Below, piece after piece: positions 55,001 to 63,147 of a stretch of 64,000 nt of DNA. Origin of the DNA: Nocardioides ganghwensis (GTDB lineage: Bacteria; Actinomycetota; Actinomycetes; Propionibacteriales; Nocardioidaceae); contig NZ_JACXYX010000020.1 in assembly GCF_014779655.1 (NCBI RefSeq), positions 1 through 64,000 of the forward strand, in the 5' to 3' direction. The notes under the pieces are model-generated. The model was given only the letters and a program-made list of their open reading frames with translations, was not told the DNA's origin and ran no database searches. Each line of letters begins with the position of its first letter. Within the stretch, counting starts at the first letter, position 1. The position numbers and the translations under genes were made by a program.

Positions 55001-56813
55001 GTTCTCGATCCGCACCTTCTGGGACGAGGACGCCATGGAGGCCGGTCAGACCTGGCACGGCACGCTCACCCTCGGCACCTCGCCGGCCAGCCCGGGCGAC
55101 ATCGGTGTCGTCCCGGTGACGGTCGAGCGCGTCGAGGACGACGTGACCAAGACCGCGGACGTGGAGGAGGCGGCACCGGGTGACACGATCACCTACACCG
55201 TCGAGGTCGCGCCCAACGTCTCGCGCGAGGACCTGACCTACACCATCACGGACGCACTGCCCGAGGGCACGACGTACGTCGAGGGCTCTGCCACCGACGG
55301 CGCCACCTTCGCCGACGGCACGGTGTCGTGGACCGGTGAGCTGGCCACGACGTACGGCCTCGAGGGCACCTACTCCTTCGCCACCAGCGCCGAGGACGAG
55401 TCCTGCACCACGCCGTTCGGGGGCTACCTCGACCTGGCCGAGCTCGACATCCCGGCCGACGACGGGGTCACCGGTGACACGGCGTCGTTCGACGCCTTCG
55501 GCACGGGTGACTTCGGCTTCTACGGCACGTCCTACCGTGGCCTCAACTTCGCCGACGACGGGTTCCTGACCTACGGCGACGGCTACGGCGACCCGGGTGC
55601 CGGCGACGAGCCGTGGACGGTGCAGTCCGTCCCCGACGTCGCCAAGCCCAACAACGTCGCAGCGATGCTCTGGCAGGACATGGAGTTCCGCTACGACCTG
55701 GCCTCCGGCGCGGGTGTCACCCTCGCCAGCACCGCGGGCGCCAACGGGTTCGACCCCGGTGAGATCGGCATCATCGAGTACGACAACATGCGGTTCTACG
55801 ACGATGACGCCGGGACCTTCGGCCAGATCGACATGCAGGCCTGGGTCGTCGACGGCAGCAACGACATGTGGTTCGCCTACGACAACATCACCGCGGGCAA
55901 CGGCATCCTCCTCGGCGGCAACGCCCAGGCGCCGGTCACGATCGGCACCGAGAACGCCGGTGGCACGTCGGGCCAGGCAGTGGTCAACGCGGGCAACGCC
56001 GGTCCGGTCCTCGAGGACGGCCTCGTGGTCTGCGCGACCTACGACGGTCCGGTCGCCGAGAGCGCCAGCTTCAGCTACCAGGTGACCGTGGACGGCGACG
56101 TCCACGAGCGCCAGAGGCTGGTCAACGAGGCCGTGCACACGACCAGCGACCCGGGCGCCAAGCCCGCGTCGGCGACCGACACGGTCGTGGTCAAGGGCGC
56201 CTCGGAGCGCAGCGAGGTCGCGCTGTCGATCAACCCGGACCGCATCGAGACCGGTCAGACGACCGCGGCCACGGCCACGGTCTTCAGCGCCGGCGAGACG
56301 GTCGCGACGGGCACGGTCGAGTTCTGGGCGGGCGACCGCAAGGTCACCACGGCCACCCTGGACGCCACGGGCAAGGCCACGGCCACGCTCGGCGGCTTCA
56401 CGACCGCCGGGACCATCCCGGTGACCGCGAAGTACCTCGGTGACCCCGCCAACCTCGGCAGCACCTCCGCGCCGGTCAACCTGGTGGTCTCGGCCCCGGG
56501 TGCCCCGACGCCGAAGGTGAAGTCCCGGATCGACGTGGACGCGCCGAAGGTGATCAAGCAGGGCAAGAGGGCCAAGCTCAAGATCGCCGTGTCCGCCCCT
56601 AACGTCGTGCCCACCGGCACGGTCGAGGTGACGGTGAAGGGTGCGCTCAAGAAGAAGACCTGGACGCTGACGCTCAACGAGTACGGCAAGGCCCGTCTCA
56701 AGCTGCCGAAGGCGACCAAGGTCGGCAAGATCAAGGTGAAGGTGGAGTACCTCGGTGACGCCGCGGTGCTCGGCAGCAAGGAGAGGCTGAAGATCAGGGT
56801 CGTCAAGAACTGA
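52077..56813 (+). CDS. Secreted subtilisin-like serine protease (S8) with Ig-like C-terminus
   Basis: 1578 residues from GTG 52077, with CGGGAG 5-10 nt upstream. Signal peptide 1-28 (ending TAANAA), inhibitor I9-type propeptide (about 60-155), then an S8 catalytic domain with D196 (GILDSGLN), H277 (DDDGHGSH), N386 (SAGNAGPG) and S606 (SGTSMASPH). A PA domain is inserted around 455-545. After the protease come a beta-rich Fn3-like block (about 680-980), a DUF11-type repeat with PGDTITYTVEVAPN near 1050, and two Ig-like modules (SEVALSINPDRIETGQTTAA and SRIDVDAPKVIKQGKRAKLK). The end is very Lys-rich, without an LPxTG signal or helix. TTGACA at 51946 may be a -35. Likely a cell-surface or secreted protease; the substrate is unknown. 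Confidence 0.92.
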   Translation: MIRRTIAAGAATSVAAALLVPWGTAANAADFDPGTLKPEKATPAQAFDKGTVLELGTGKKAETYIVQLDAPAVPTRDSAERRGEASTQSESAYRSEIKSEQADLVSSISQVTGGSAKVLYRYTEALNGIAVNLTRAQAQKVSRLDGVAAVQVDFERELTTDKGPEWIGAPSIWDGSNVPAAFDGNKGEGVIVGILDSGLNPENPSFADVVPAEDGGDGYDHTNPLGAGNYLGMCDPANTAQYVANWGCNDKLIGYYNFENPAAGGNPFDDPYDDDGHGSHTGSTTAGNQVDATAYAAKGTPNEFSVTSTIKGVAPHANIIGYDVCDGGCQGYSILASINQAILDDVDVINYSIGSSAASNPWTDPDAVAFLNAREAGIHVATSAGNAGPGAATLGSPGDVPWMTTVGATTHDRKYVSSVTDLASDAGAGPGDIAGAGLSGPTDAAYPLVDARSVNGNALCEAEKFPAGTDFTGQIVLCDRGVTGRVQKGEVVAALNAEGMVLANDPASGDSLNGDAHALPAAHITYDDGVALREWMGSVTGEEAALSGSVADIKDENGDIMAAFSSRGPNRAVSMISPSVSAPGVDILAAAGADNEVVWEFISGTSMASPHTAGALALLRGMQLDVPEADQWSPAEAQSALMTTAERDITDSDGTAADWFDMGSGRIELRRAAKAGFVLDEDLAGYQGANPALGGDVRELNTASMADDECLQTCEWTRTLTGTATGAGTWTVSVENVSDGITLDTDVDTVALTDGGTADVTVTATVDAGVATDKWLFGTLVLTPPAGSEAPVAHLPVGVLPSAGVLPESIDITTRRDAGSQVESGFEAIAISDLQIDASGLVPEDSVELSIAEDSTNTDPYDGNGTHVEMLEVPAGATSLIAKLENPTAPDFDLYVGKGEVSAANEIAMSASAGSDEVIEIANPEPGTYWVLVQNWEASTAGGTDTTDLVTAVVAGDQGNLRAEGPEGALPAATPFSIRTFWDEDAMEAGQTWHGTLTLGTSPASPGDIGVVPVTVERVEDDVTKTADVEEAAPGDTITYTVEVAPNVSREDLTYTITDALPEGTTYVEGSATDGATFADGTVSWTGELATTYGLEGTYSFATSAEDESCTTPFGGYLDLAELDIPADDGVTGDTASFDAFGTGDFGFYGTSYRGLNFADDGFLTYGDGYGDPGAGDEPWTVQSVPDVAKPNNVAAMLWQDMEFRYDLASGAGVTLASTAGANGFDPGEIGIIEYDNMRFYDDDAGTFGQIDMQAWVVDGSNDMWFAYDNITAGNGILLGGNAQAPVTIGTENAGGTSGQAVVNAGNAGPVLEDGLVVCATYDGPVAESASFSYQVTVDGDVHERQRLVNEAVHTTSDPGAKPASATDTVVVKGASERSEVALSINPDRIETGQTTAATATVFSAGETVATGTVEFWAGDRKVTTATLDATGKATATLGGFTTAGTIPVTAKYLGDPANLGSTSAPVNLVVSAPGAPTPKVKSRIDVDAPKVIKQGKRAKLKIAVSAPNVVPTGTVEVTVKGALKKKTWTLTLNEYGKARLKLPKATKVGKIKVKVEYLGDAAVLGSKERLKIRVVKN

Positions 56814-56843
56814 TCGAGGTGATCCTCACCTGATCCACACGGA

Positions 56844-56878
56844 GGGGCCGGCGGTGCGACACCGCCGGCCCCTTCGTC
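56844..56878 (+). terminator. Terminator after the subtilase gene
   Basis: Perfect 12-bp stem GGGGCCGGCGGT (56844-56855), loop gcgac, ACCGCCGGCCCC (56861-56872), followed by TTCGTC. It lies 30 nt after the stop of the protease gene. Confidence 0.75.
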
Positions 56879-56927
56879 ATGTGCGGGAGGGGCGGAACGC
56901 CTCCGGGAGCACTCCCGTCAGACTGGG

Positions 56928-57344
56928 GTGATGCACGCGATGCGCCGCCTCCCCCTGCTGCTGGTGACCTCCGTCCTGGTGGCAGCCTGTGGCGGCACCA
57001 CCCAGCCCCCGAACGGCGAGGAGACAGCCGTGGACCCCAGCCCGTCGTCGAGCCCCTCGTCCAGCCCGTCGTCCAGCCCGTCGTCGGGCGCGCCGGCCGA
57101 CGCCGTACGGGCGGTCGAGGACCTGGCCGCCACGCTCGACATCCCCGCGGACGAGGTGGAGGTCGTCTCCACCGAGGAGGTCACCTGGCGCGACGGCAGC
57201 CGCGGCTGCGCCAAGCCGGGTGAGATGTACACCCAGGCGCTGGTCGACGGCCTGCGGATCACGCTGCGCGCCGGCGGGCGGACGTACGAGTACCACTCCG
57301 GCGGCAACCGGCCGCCCGCGCTCTGCGAGAAGCCGACCGAGTAG
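56928..57344 (+). CDS. Small lipoprotein with Ser/Pro linker
   Basis: 138 residues from GTG 56928; in-frame ATGs at 56931 and 56940 are equally possible. Lipobox VAACG follows the signal helix (PLLLVTSVLVAACG). A linker (PSSSPSSSPSSSPSS) is encoded by four near-identical 12-bp repeats (agcccgtcgtcc). The mature domain (about 70 residues) has two Cys (RGCAKPGE and ALCEKP) and a YEYHSGG strand, as in actinobacterial lipoproteins related to small protease-inhibitor-like or PASTA-less anchors. I do not recognise a family. It is followed by a bidirectional terminator shared with rplI. Confidence 0.75.
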   Translation: MMHAMRRLPLLLVTSVLVAACGGTTQPPNGEETAVDPSPSSSPSSSPSSSPSSGAPADAVRAVEDLAATLDIPADEVEVVSTEEVTWRDGSRGCAKPGEMYTQALVDGLRITLRAGGRTYEYHSGGNRPPALCEKPTE

Positions 57345-57353
57345 TCCCGGACA

Positions 57354-57405
57354 GCACGACGGCCCGCCACCCCCTCAGGGGCAGCGGGCCGAGCGTGGGT
57401 CGTGC
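57354..57405. terminator. Bidirectional terminator between the lipoprotein gene and rplI
   Basis: Outer stem GCACGAC (57354-57360) / GTCGTGC (57399-57405) and inner stem GGCCCGC (57361-57367) / GCGGGCC (57384-57390), with a small CCCCT/AGGGG helix in between. It lies between the convergent stops at 57344 and 57419. Confidence 0.7.
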
Positions 57406-57418
57406 GGTGTGCGTCGCG

Positions 57419-57865
57419 TCAGGCGGGAACGACGTTGAGGGCCACCGTGGCGGACACCTCGTCGTGCAGCTTGACCGACACCTCGTGGGCGCCGAGCGTC
57501 TTGATGGGGTTGGCCACCACGATGGTGCGGCGGTCGACCTTCTCGCCCGAGACGGCGGTGATGGCGTCGGCGATCTCGGCGGTGGTGACGGCGCCGAACA
57601 GGCGACCACCCTCACCGGCGCGGACCTTCACCATGACCGCGTTGGCCTCGATCTTGGCCTTGACGTCCTTGGCGTGGTCCTCGTCGCGCACCGCACGGGC
57701 GGTGCGGGCGGCCTTGATCGACTCGATGGTCTTCTCGCCGCCGCGGCTCCAGCGGATGCCGAGGCCACGGGGGACGAGGTAGTTGCGGCCGTAGCCGTCC
57801 TTGACCTCGACCACGTCACCAGGGGCACCGAGGCCGTCGACCTCCTGGGTCAGGATGAGCTTCAT
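57419..57865 (-). CDS. rplI: 50S ribosomal protein L9
   Basis: 148 residues from ATG 57865, with AGAGGAGCGGGAG upstream. N-terminal RNA-binding domain (MKLILTQEVDGLGAPGDVVEVKDGYGRNYLVPRGLG), a long connecting helix and the C-terminal domain (EGGRLFGAVTTAEIADAI and VSVKLHDEVSATVALNVVPA). Full length. Last gene of the rpsF-ssb-rpsR-rplI operon: 14 nt after rpsR. Confidence 0.97.
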   Translation of the reverse strand: MKLILTQEVDGLGAPGDVVEVKDGYGRNYLVPRGLGIRWSRGGEKTIESIKAARTARAVRDEDHAKDVKAKIEANAVMVKVRAGEGGRLFGAVTTAEIADAITAVSGEKVDRRTIVVANPIKTLGAHEVSVKLHDEVSATVALNVVPA

Positions 57866-57879
57866 GTCTCCCGCTCCTC

Positions 57880-58116
57880 TCAGCGACCGGTGGACGTGTA
57901 GGGCAGCAGGGCGAGCTCGCGCGCGTTCTTGACGGCGATGGCCACGTCGCGCTGGTGCTGGACGCAGTTGCCGGTCACGCGACGGGCGCGGATCTTGCCG
58001 CGGTCGGAGATGAACTTGCGGAGCAGGGTGGTGTCCTTGTAGTCGACACCGGTCGCCTTCTCCTTGCAGAACTGGCAAACCTTCTTCTTGGGCTTGCGCA
58101 GAATTGCCTTGGCCAT
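57880..58116 (-). CDS. rpsR: 30S ribosomal protein S18
   Basis: 78 residues from ATG 58116. bS18 sequence with the conserved core DYKDTTLLRKFISDRGKIRARRVTG. It retains the zinc-ligand set CQFC plus NCVQHQ, so this is the C+ (zinc-binding) form; some actinobacteria also encode a zinc-free C- paralogue under Zur control. No paralogue is in the window. Between ssb and rplI in the operon. Confidence 0.96.
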   Translation of the reverse strand: MAKAILRKPKKKVCQFCKEKATGVDYKDTTLLRKFISDRGKIRARRVTGNCVQHQRDVAIAVKNARELALLPYTSTGR

Positions 58117-58203
58117 TGTGGTGCTCCCTTTCAGTGAGCCCGGCCCTGAGGCAAATCAGGGACGGAATGGAGTTTCGAATGTCTTGCTGGGTCCGGATCC
58201 GGA

Positions 58204-58815
58204 CTAGAAAGGCGGCTCGTCGTTGCCGCCGCTGACCCCGGGCGTGGCCCACGGGTCGTTGGGCGCTGCGGACTGGCCGCCACCCTGGGGCTGGCCGCCC
58301 TGGGGCTGACCGCCCCAGCCGCCGCCACCCTGCGCGGGCGCCGGGCTGGCCCACGGGTCGTCGGCAGGCGCGGACTGCTGCCCGCCGCCACCGCCACCCG
58401 AGTAGCCACCGCCGCCGCCACCGCCGGAGTAGCCGCCACCGCCGCCCTGTCGCGTCGTCTTGGTGACCTTGGCCGATGCGGAACGCAGCGACGGGCCGAC
58501 CTCCTCGACGTCGATCTCGAAGACGGTGCGCTTCTCACCCTCGCGGGTCTCGTACTGACGCGACTTGAGGCGACCCTGGACGATCACCCGCATGCCCCGC
58601 TGGAGGGACTCGGCGACGTTCTCCGCGGCCTGCCGCCACACAGCGCAGGAGAGGAACAGCGTGTCGCCGTCCTTCCACTCGTTGCTCTGGCGGTCGAAGG
58701 TGCGCGGCGTCGACGCGATCCGGAAGTTCGCCACGGGTGCCCCCGAGGGGGTGAACCGCAGCTCCGGGTCGTCGACGAGGTTGCCGACGACGGTGATGGT
58801 GGTCTCGCCTGCCAT
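58204..58815 (-). CDS. ssb: Single-stranded DNA-binding protein SSB
   Basis: 203 residues from ATG 58815. OB-fold (residues 1-115: TTITVVGNLVDDPELRFTPSGAPVANFRIAST ... FLSCAVWRQAAENVAESLQRGMRVIVQGRLKSRQYE), a long Gly/Gln-rich linker with repeated GGGGGGYSGGG units, and the acidic tip NDEPPF that binds partner enzymes. It coats single-stranded DNA at the fork and in repair. The linker DNA is locally repetitive. Between rpsF and rpsR. Confidence 0.97.
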   Translation of the reverse strand: MAGETTITVVGNLVDDPELRFTPSGAPVANFRIASTPRTFDRQSNEWKDGDTLFLSCAVWRQAAENVAESLQRGMRVIVQGRLKSRQYETREGEKRTVFEIDVEEVGPSLRSASAKVTKTTRQGGGGGYSGGGGGGGYSGGGGGGQQSAPADDPWASPAPAQGGGGWGGQPQGGQPQGGGQSAAPNDPWATPGVSGGNDEPPF

Positions 58816-58925
58816 GTCAGGTCTCCTAAAGATGTCCTGCTGATCCGGGTGCTCTCGATGTGCTGCCCATCAAACAGGCAGCGACCGACAGCGGGAAGGG
58901 TCTATCCACAGACGCCGTGAGGCGA

Positions 58926-59216
58926 TCAGTGGGCGTCGGGACGCATGACCTTCGTGCGCAGGATCGACTCGTTCAGCGTGAGCTGGCGGTCGAACTCCTT
59001 GACCGTCGCGGGCTCGGCCGTCAGCGAGATGACGGCGTAGATGCCCTCGGCGTTCTTCTTGATCTCGTACGCCATCCGGCGACGACCCCACACGTCGAGC
59101 GACTCGATCGAGCCACCGTCCTTGCGGATCACGTTGAGGTACTTGTCGAGCGACGGCTCGATGGTGCGCTCGTCGAGACTCGGGTCGAGGATGACCATCA
59201 CTTCATAGGCACGCAT
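58926..59216 (-). CDS. rpsF: 30S ribosomal protein S6
   Basis: 96 residues from ATG 59216. bS6 family: MRAYEVMVILDPSLDERTIE, SIESLDVWGRRRMAYEIKKNAEGIYAVISL and the ending ESILRTKVMRPDAH. The C-terminus lacks the Glu-rich tail that RimK extends in E. coli, which matters because a rimK homologue is in the window. First gene of the operon. The open frame continues upstream, but this ATG gives the family N-terminus. Confidence 0.96.
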   Translation of the reverse strand: MRAYEVMVILDPSLDERTIEPSLDKYLNVIRKDGGSIESLDVWGRRRMAYEIKKNAEGIYAVISLTAEPATVKEFDRQLTLNESILRTKVMRPDAH

Positions 59217-59458
59217 AGCGGTCTCCACCTCCTCTGGGCTAGAGCGGCCACGGGCTTTCCGTGGCAGGAGGGACTGTGCGTTCACGGGCGTACGACGTGG
59301 GTCGCGGCACCGCGGTCACCCGAAGGCAACCGGGGAAGACTACCAGCGCGCGCCCCTCCCCCCGGAATCGTCGTACGAACGCCCGGGACCGCCCCCGAGC
59401 GTCCCGCCTCGCCCGGGTCGAGCCTGTGGACGACGCCCCGGGGACGCTCGTCCGGGGC

Positions 59459-59473
59459 TAGCGTCGTGGAGTG
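59459..59473 (+). promoter_or_regulatory. Leaderless promoter of the kinase-endonuclease IV operon
   Basis: TAGCGT (59459-59464) lies 6 nt before GTG 59471. Confidence 0.6.
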
Positions 59474-60409
59474 CCCGCGACAGCGCCCCGCTCCGCCACC
59501 GTGGTGGCCGGGCGCTACCGCCTGCTCGACCAGGTGGGCAGCGGCGGGATGGGCTCGGTGTGGCGGGCCCACGACGTACGGACCGGGCAGGACGTGGCCC
59601 TCAAGGTTCTCGGCCGGCACGGCTCGGCGCTCCTGGCCCGCTTCGTGCGCGAGCAGGCGGTCCGGGTCCGGCACCCGCACGTCGTGGCGCCCCACGGCTG
59701 GGCGGCGGAGGACGACCTGGTGGTCCTCGCGATGGAGCTGGTGACCGGCGGCTCGGTCGCCGACCTGCTGCGCGAGCACGGCCCGCTCGACCCCGGCACC
59801 GCCGCGCTCCTCGTCGAGCAGCTGCTGATGGGGCTGGGCGCCGTGCACGGGGCGGGGCTGGTGCACCGCGACGTCAAGCCCGCCAACCTGCTCCTCGAGG
59901 CGACCGGCGACGGCCCTCCGCACCTGCGGCTCGGCGACTTCGGGGTGGCCGCACCGGTCGCGGACCGTCGCTTCACCACGGTGCCGGGAGCGATCGGCAC
60001 CGACGGCTACATGGCGCCCGAGCAGGCCCGCGGTGCGCCGCCGGAGCCGACCCAGGACCTGTACGCCGTGGGGCGCGTGGCACTCGAGCTCGTCACCGGG
60101 CTGCCCCCCGCGGGCCAGGGCGACATCCCCTCCCACCCGCTCCGGCCGCTCCTCGAGCGCCTGCTGGTGAGCGACCCGGAGCAGCGCATCGCCACCGCCG
60201 ACGCGGCGCTGCGCCTGCTCCGTCGGCTGCCGGTGCCCCCGCCCGACGGCCCGCCCGTGCCCGACCGCCTCGGTCCGCCCCCGCGCCGGCGGCGTACGAC
60301 CCCCACCGGGCCCCGGGACCCCGTCGACTGGCCCGGCTGGCTCGCCGTCGCAGCACTCGTCGCCGTGGTCGCCGGGTGTCTGTGGGTCCTCCTAGGCTGG
60401 TCGTCATGA
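59471..60409 (+). CDS. Membrane-anchored serine/threonine protein kinase
   Basis: 312 residues from GTG 59471. Hanks-type kinase domain: Gly loop VGSGGMGSV, K45, HRDVKPAN (catalytic D134), DFG (D156), and GTDGYMAPEQA in the activation segment. A Pro/Arg-rich linker (PPPDGPPVPDRLGPPPRRRR) leads to a C-terminal transmembrane helix (WLAVAALVAVVAGCLWVLLG) with almost nothing outside, so it cannot sense through an external domain. The kinase stop overlaps the endonuclease start by 4 bp (ATGA), an odd pairing of a kinase with a DNA repair enzyme. Confidence 0.9.
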   Translation: MPATAPRSATVVAGRYRLLDQVGSGGMGSVWRAHDVRTGQDVALKVLGRHGSALLARFVREQAVRVRHPHVVAPHGWAAEDDLVVLAMELVTGGSVADLLREHGPLDPGTAALLVEQLLMGLGAVHGAGLVHRDVKPANLLLEATGDGPPHLRLGDFGVAAPVADRRFTTVPGAIGTDGYMAPEQARGAPPEPTQDLYAVGRVALELVTGLPPAGQGDIPSHPLRPLLERLLVSDPEQRIATADAALRLLRRLPVPPPDGPPVPDRLGPPPRRRRTTPTGPRDPVDWPGWLAVAALVAVVAGCLWVLLGWSS

Positions 60410-61206
60410 GCACCCCACTGCCGATCGGCGCCCACGTCGAGCAGACCGACCCGATCGCCGAGGCGGCGGCGCGCGGCACCACCCTCGTGCAGTTCTTCCT
60501 CGGCGACCCCCAGGGCTACAAGGGGCCCGAGGTGCGCTTCGACGGCGGGGCGGCCGCGCTGCGCGCAGCGGCCGAGGAGGCGGGCGTCGACCTCTACGTC
60601 CACGCGCCCTACATCGTCAACGTCGCCACGACCAACAACCGGATCCGCATCCCCAGCCGCAAGCTGCTCCAGCAGCACATGGACGCAGCGGCCGAGATCG
60701 GCGCCAAGGGCCTGATCGTCCACGGCGGCCACGTCAACAAGGCCGACGACCCGGCGGTCGGGTTCGACAACTGGCGCAAGGCGATCGAGGCCACCGACCT
60801 CAAGATCCCCCTCCTCATCGAGAACACCGCCGGCGGCGACAACGCGATGGCGCGCCACCTCGACCGGATCGCCGGCGTGTGGGACGCGATCTCGTCGGCC
60901 GGCGGTGCCGAGCACGTCGGCTTCTGCCTCGACACCTGCCACGCGTGGGCCGGCGGCATCGAGCTCGGCGACGCGGTCGACAAGGTCCGCGGCATCACCG
61001 GCCGCATCGACCTCGTCCACGCCAACGACTCGCGCGACGGCTTCGACTCGGGAGCCGACCGCCACGCCAACTTCGGCCACGGCCACCTCCCGGCCGACGA
61101 GTTCGCCGCCGTGGTGCGCGAGGCCGGCGCGCCGGTCATCTGCGAGACGCCGGGCGGTCCCGCGGAGCACCTCGCGGACTTCGCGTGGCTCCGCGAGCAC
61201 CTGTGA
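60406..61206 (+). CDS. nfo: Deoxyribonuclease IV (endonuclease IV, AP endonuclease)
   Basis: 266 residues from ATG 60406, overlapping the kinase stop by 4 bp. TIM-barrel AP endonuclease (AP_endonuc_2): zinc ligands appear in YVHAPYIVNV, LIVHGGHV, LLIENTAGGDN, FCLDTCHAWA, DLVHANDSRDGFDSG, ADRHANFGHGHL and VICETPGG. It cleaves the backbone 5' to abasic sites in base-excision repair. TAGGCT (60393-60398) 7 nt before the ATG, inside the kinase gene, could give a separate leaderless transcript. Confidence 0.95.
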   Translation: MSTPLPIGAHVEQTDPIAEAAARGTTLVQFFLGDPQGYKGPEVRFDGGAAALRAAAEEAGVDLYVHAPYIVNVATTNNRIRIPSRKLLQQHMDAAAEIGAKGLIVHGGHVNKADDPAVGFDNWRKAIEATDLKIPLLIENTAGGDNAMARHLDRIAGVWDAISSAGGAEHVGFCLDTCHAWAGGIELGDAVDKVRGITGRIDLVHANDSRDGFDSGADRHANFGHGHLPADEFAAVVREAGAPVICETPGGPAEHLADFAWLREHL

Positions 61207-61267
61207 TCCTCACCTGTCGGCCCTGTCGGCCCTGTCGGCGCGGACGGCCCGGTCGGCCGGGCCGGAC

Positions 61268-61922
61268 TCAGCCGGCGGGGCGCGCCGTGACCACCACGTT
61301 GCTGCGATAGGCGGTGCCGTCCCAGTCCTCGCAGGTGATGAGCACCAGGCGACCCGGACCGGTCCGGGCGAACAGGGACGCGCTCCTGCGCGCGAGCTCC
61401 TCCCGGCTGAGCACCTCGACGGCGTCGACCACGTAGGCCACCTCGCGCGCGCCGGAGCGTACGAGCACGTCGTCGCCGGCGGACACCGTCTCGAGGTCGT
61501 CGAAGGCTCCCCCACCGGCGCGCACGGTGTGCCCGGTGACGACGGCTGCACCTGCGGACGCGCCGGGGCGGGCGCCGCCGGTCCACCAGCCCACCTGTCG
61601 GGGGTCGGAGGGGGGCGTGAGCGCGCCGTCCTCGGTGCGGATGCCCGTCACGGGCGCCCGGACCCCGAGTGACGGGACGACGACCAGGTCGGGACGTACG
61701 CCGGGGTCCGTCGGCGCCGTGGTCTGCGCGGGACGCGCCGACGGTGTGGACGTCCGGGCCGGCTCACGCACCTGCACCGCCGCCGGGGGCGGCGCGGTGT
61801 CGGTTGCCTCGGTGGCCGCAGGCCCACCGCCGAGACCGCTGCCGGCCAGGAGCAGCCCACCCGCGACGAGCGCGGGTGCGGCTGCCCCCAGCAGGATGGC
61901 CGTCAGCCGACGGCCGCGGGCA

Positions 61923-61930
<8 letters not shown>
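61268..61930 (-). CDS. Class F sortase
   Basis: 220 residues from GTG 61930; a GTG at 61966 would add 12 residues. N-terminal membrane helix (LTAILLGAAAPALVAGGLLLAG), a disordered stretch, then the sortase barrel with H134 (VVTGHTV), C200 in LVLITCEDW (TLxTC-like) and R209 (AYRSNVVV). The class F assignment follows from the TGHT and LITCEDW forms. Sortases cleave a C-terminal sorting signal and join the protein to the wall. The start overlaps the stop of the upstream gene by 8 bp, a secreted protein with a sorting-signal-like end, its likely substrate. Confidence 0.88.
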
Positions 61931-62819
<889 letters not shown>

Positions 62820-63091
62820 GATGGATCCCCCAAGGGTCGGTGTCCGCACCTGTGCGCGAACGAGGCGGGGGCGCGAAGAACCTCGGTCTCCCACAGACCG
62901 CGTCGCGGCCCCCTCAGACCAGAGGACGTCGGGCGCACCACAAGAGGTACGCCCAAAGGGCGGATTCGGTTGAACGTGCAACCTTTCTTGAGGAAGCCCT
63001 GACGAACTTGACGGAACAGGGGGTCCCACTGCGAGGACGAAGTCGTGTCGGGAGTGCAACCAAACGGGTCCGTGCTGCGTCTCTCCTGACG

Positions 63092-63130
63092 AGGGGACCA
63101 GACACGTACGGGGGTCGTGTCTGGTCCCTT
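63092..63130. terminator. Strong terminator-like hairpin in a divergent gap
   Basis: A 15-bp stem (63092-63106 with 63116-63130; core GGGACCAGACACG / CGTGTCTGGTCCC, one G-U pair) with a 9-nt loop. It lies between divergent genes, so it ends neither. The remaining gap 62820-63091 holds no gene but has another imperfect 9-bp hairpin at 62931-62954. Confidence 0.6.
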
Positions 63131-63131
63131 G

Positions 63132-63147
63132 TAGCCTTCACGGGGTG
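63132..63147 (+). promoter_or_regulatory. Leaderless promoter of the FemAB-family gene
   Basis: TAGCCT (63132-63137), directly after the hairpin, lies 7 nt before GTG 63145. Confidence 0.5.

Noticed and set aside
52128..56138. A 1336-codon open frame antisense to the subtilase gene
   Set aside because: It mirrors the GC-rich third positions of the real gene; the product is Val/Gly/Arg-rich without any domain, while the plus strand has a full protease.
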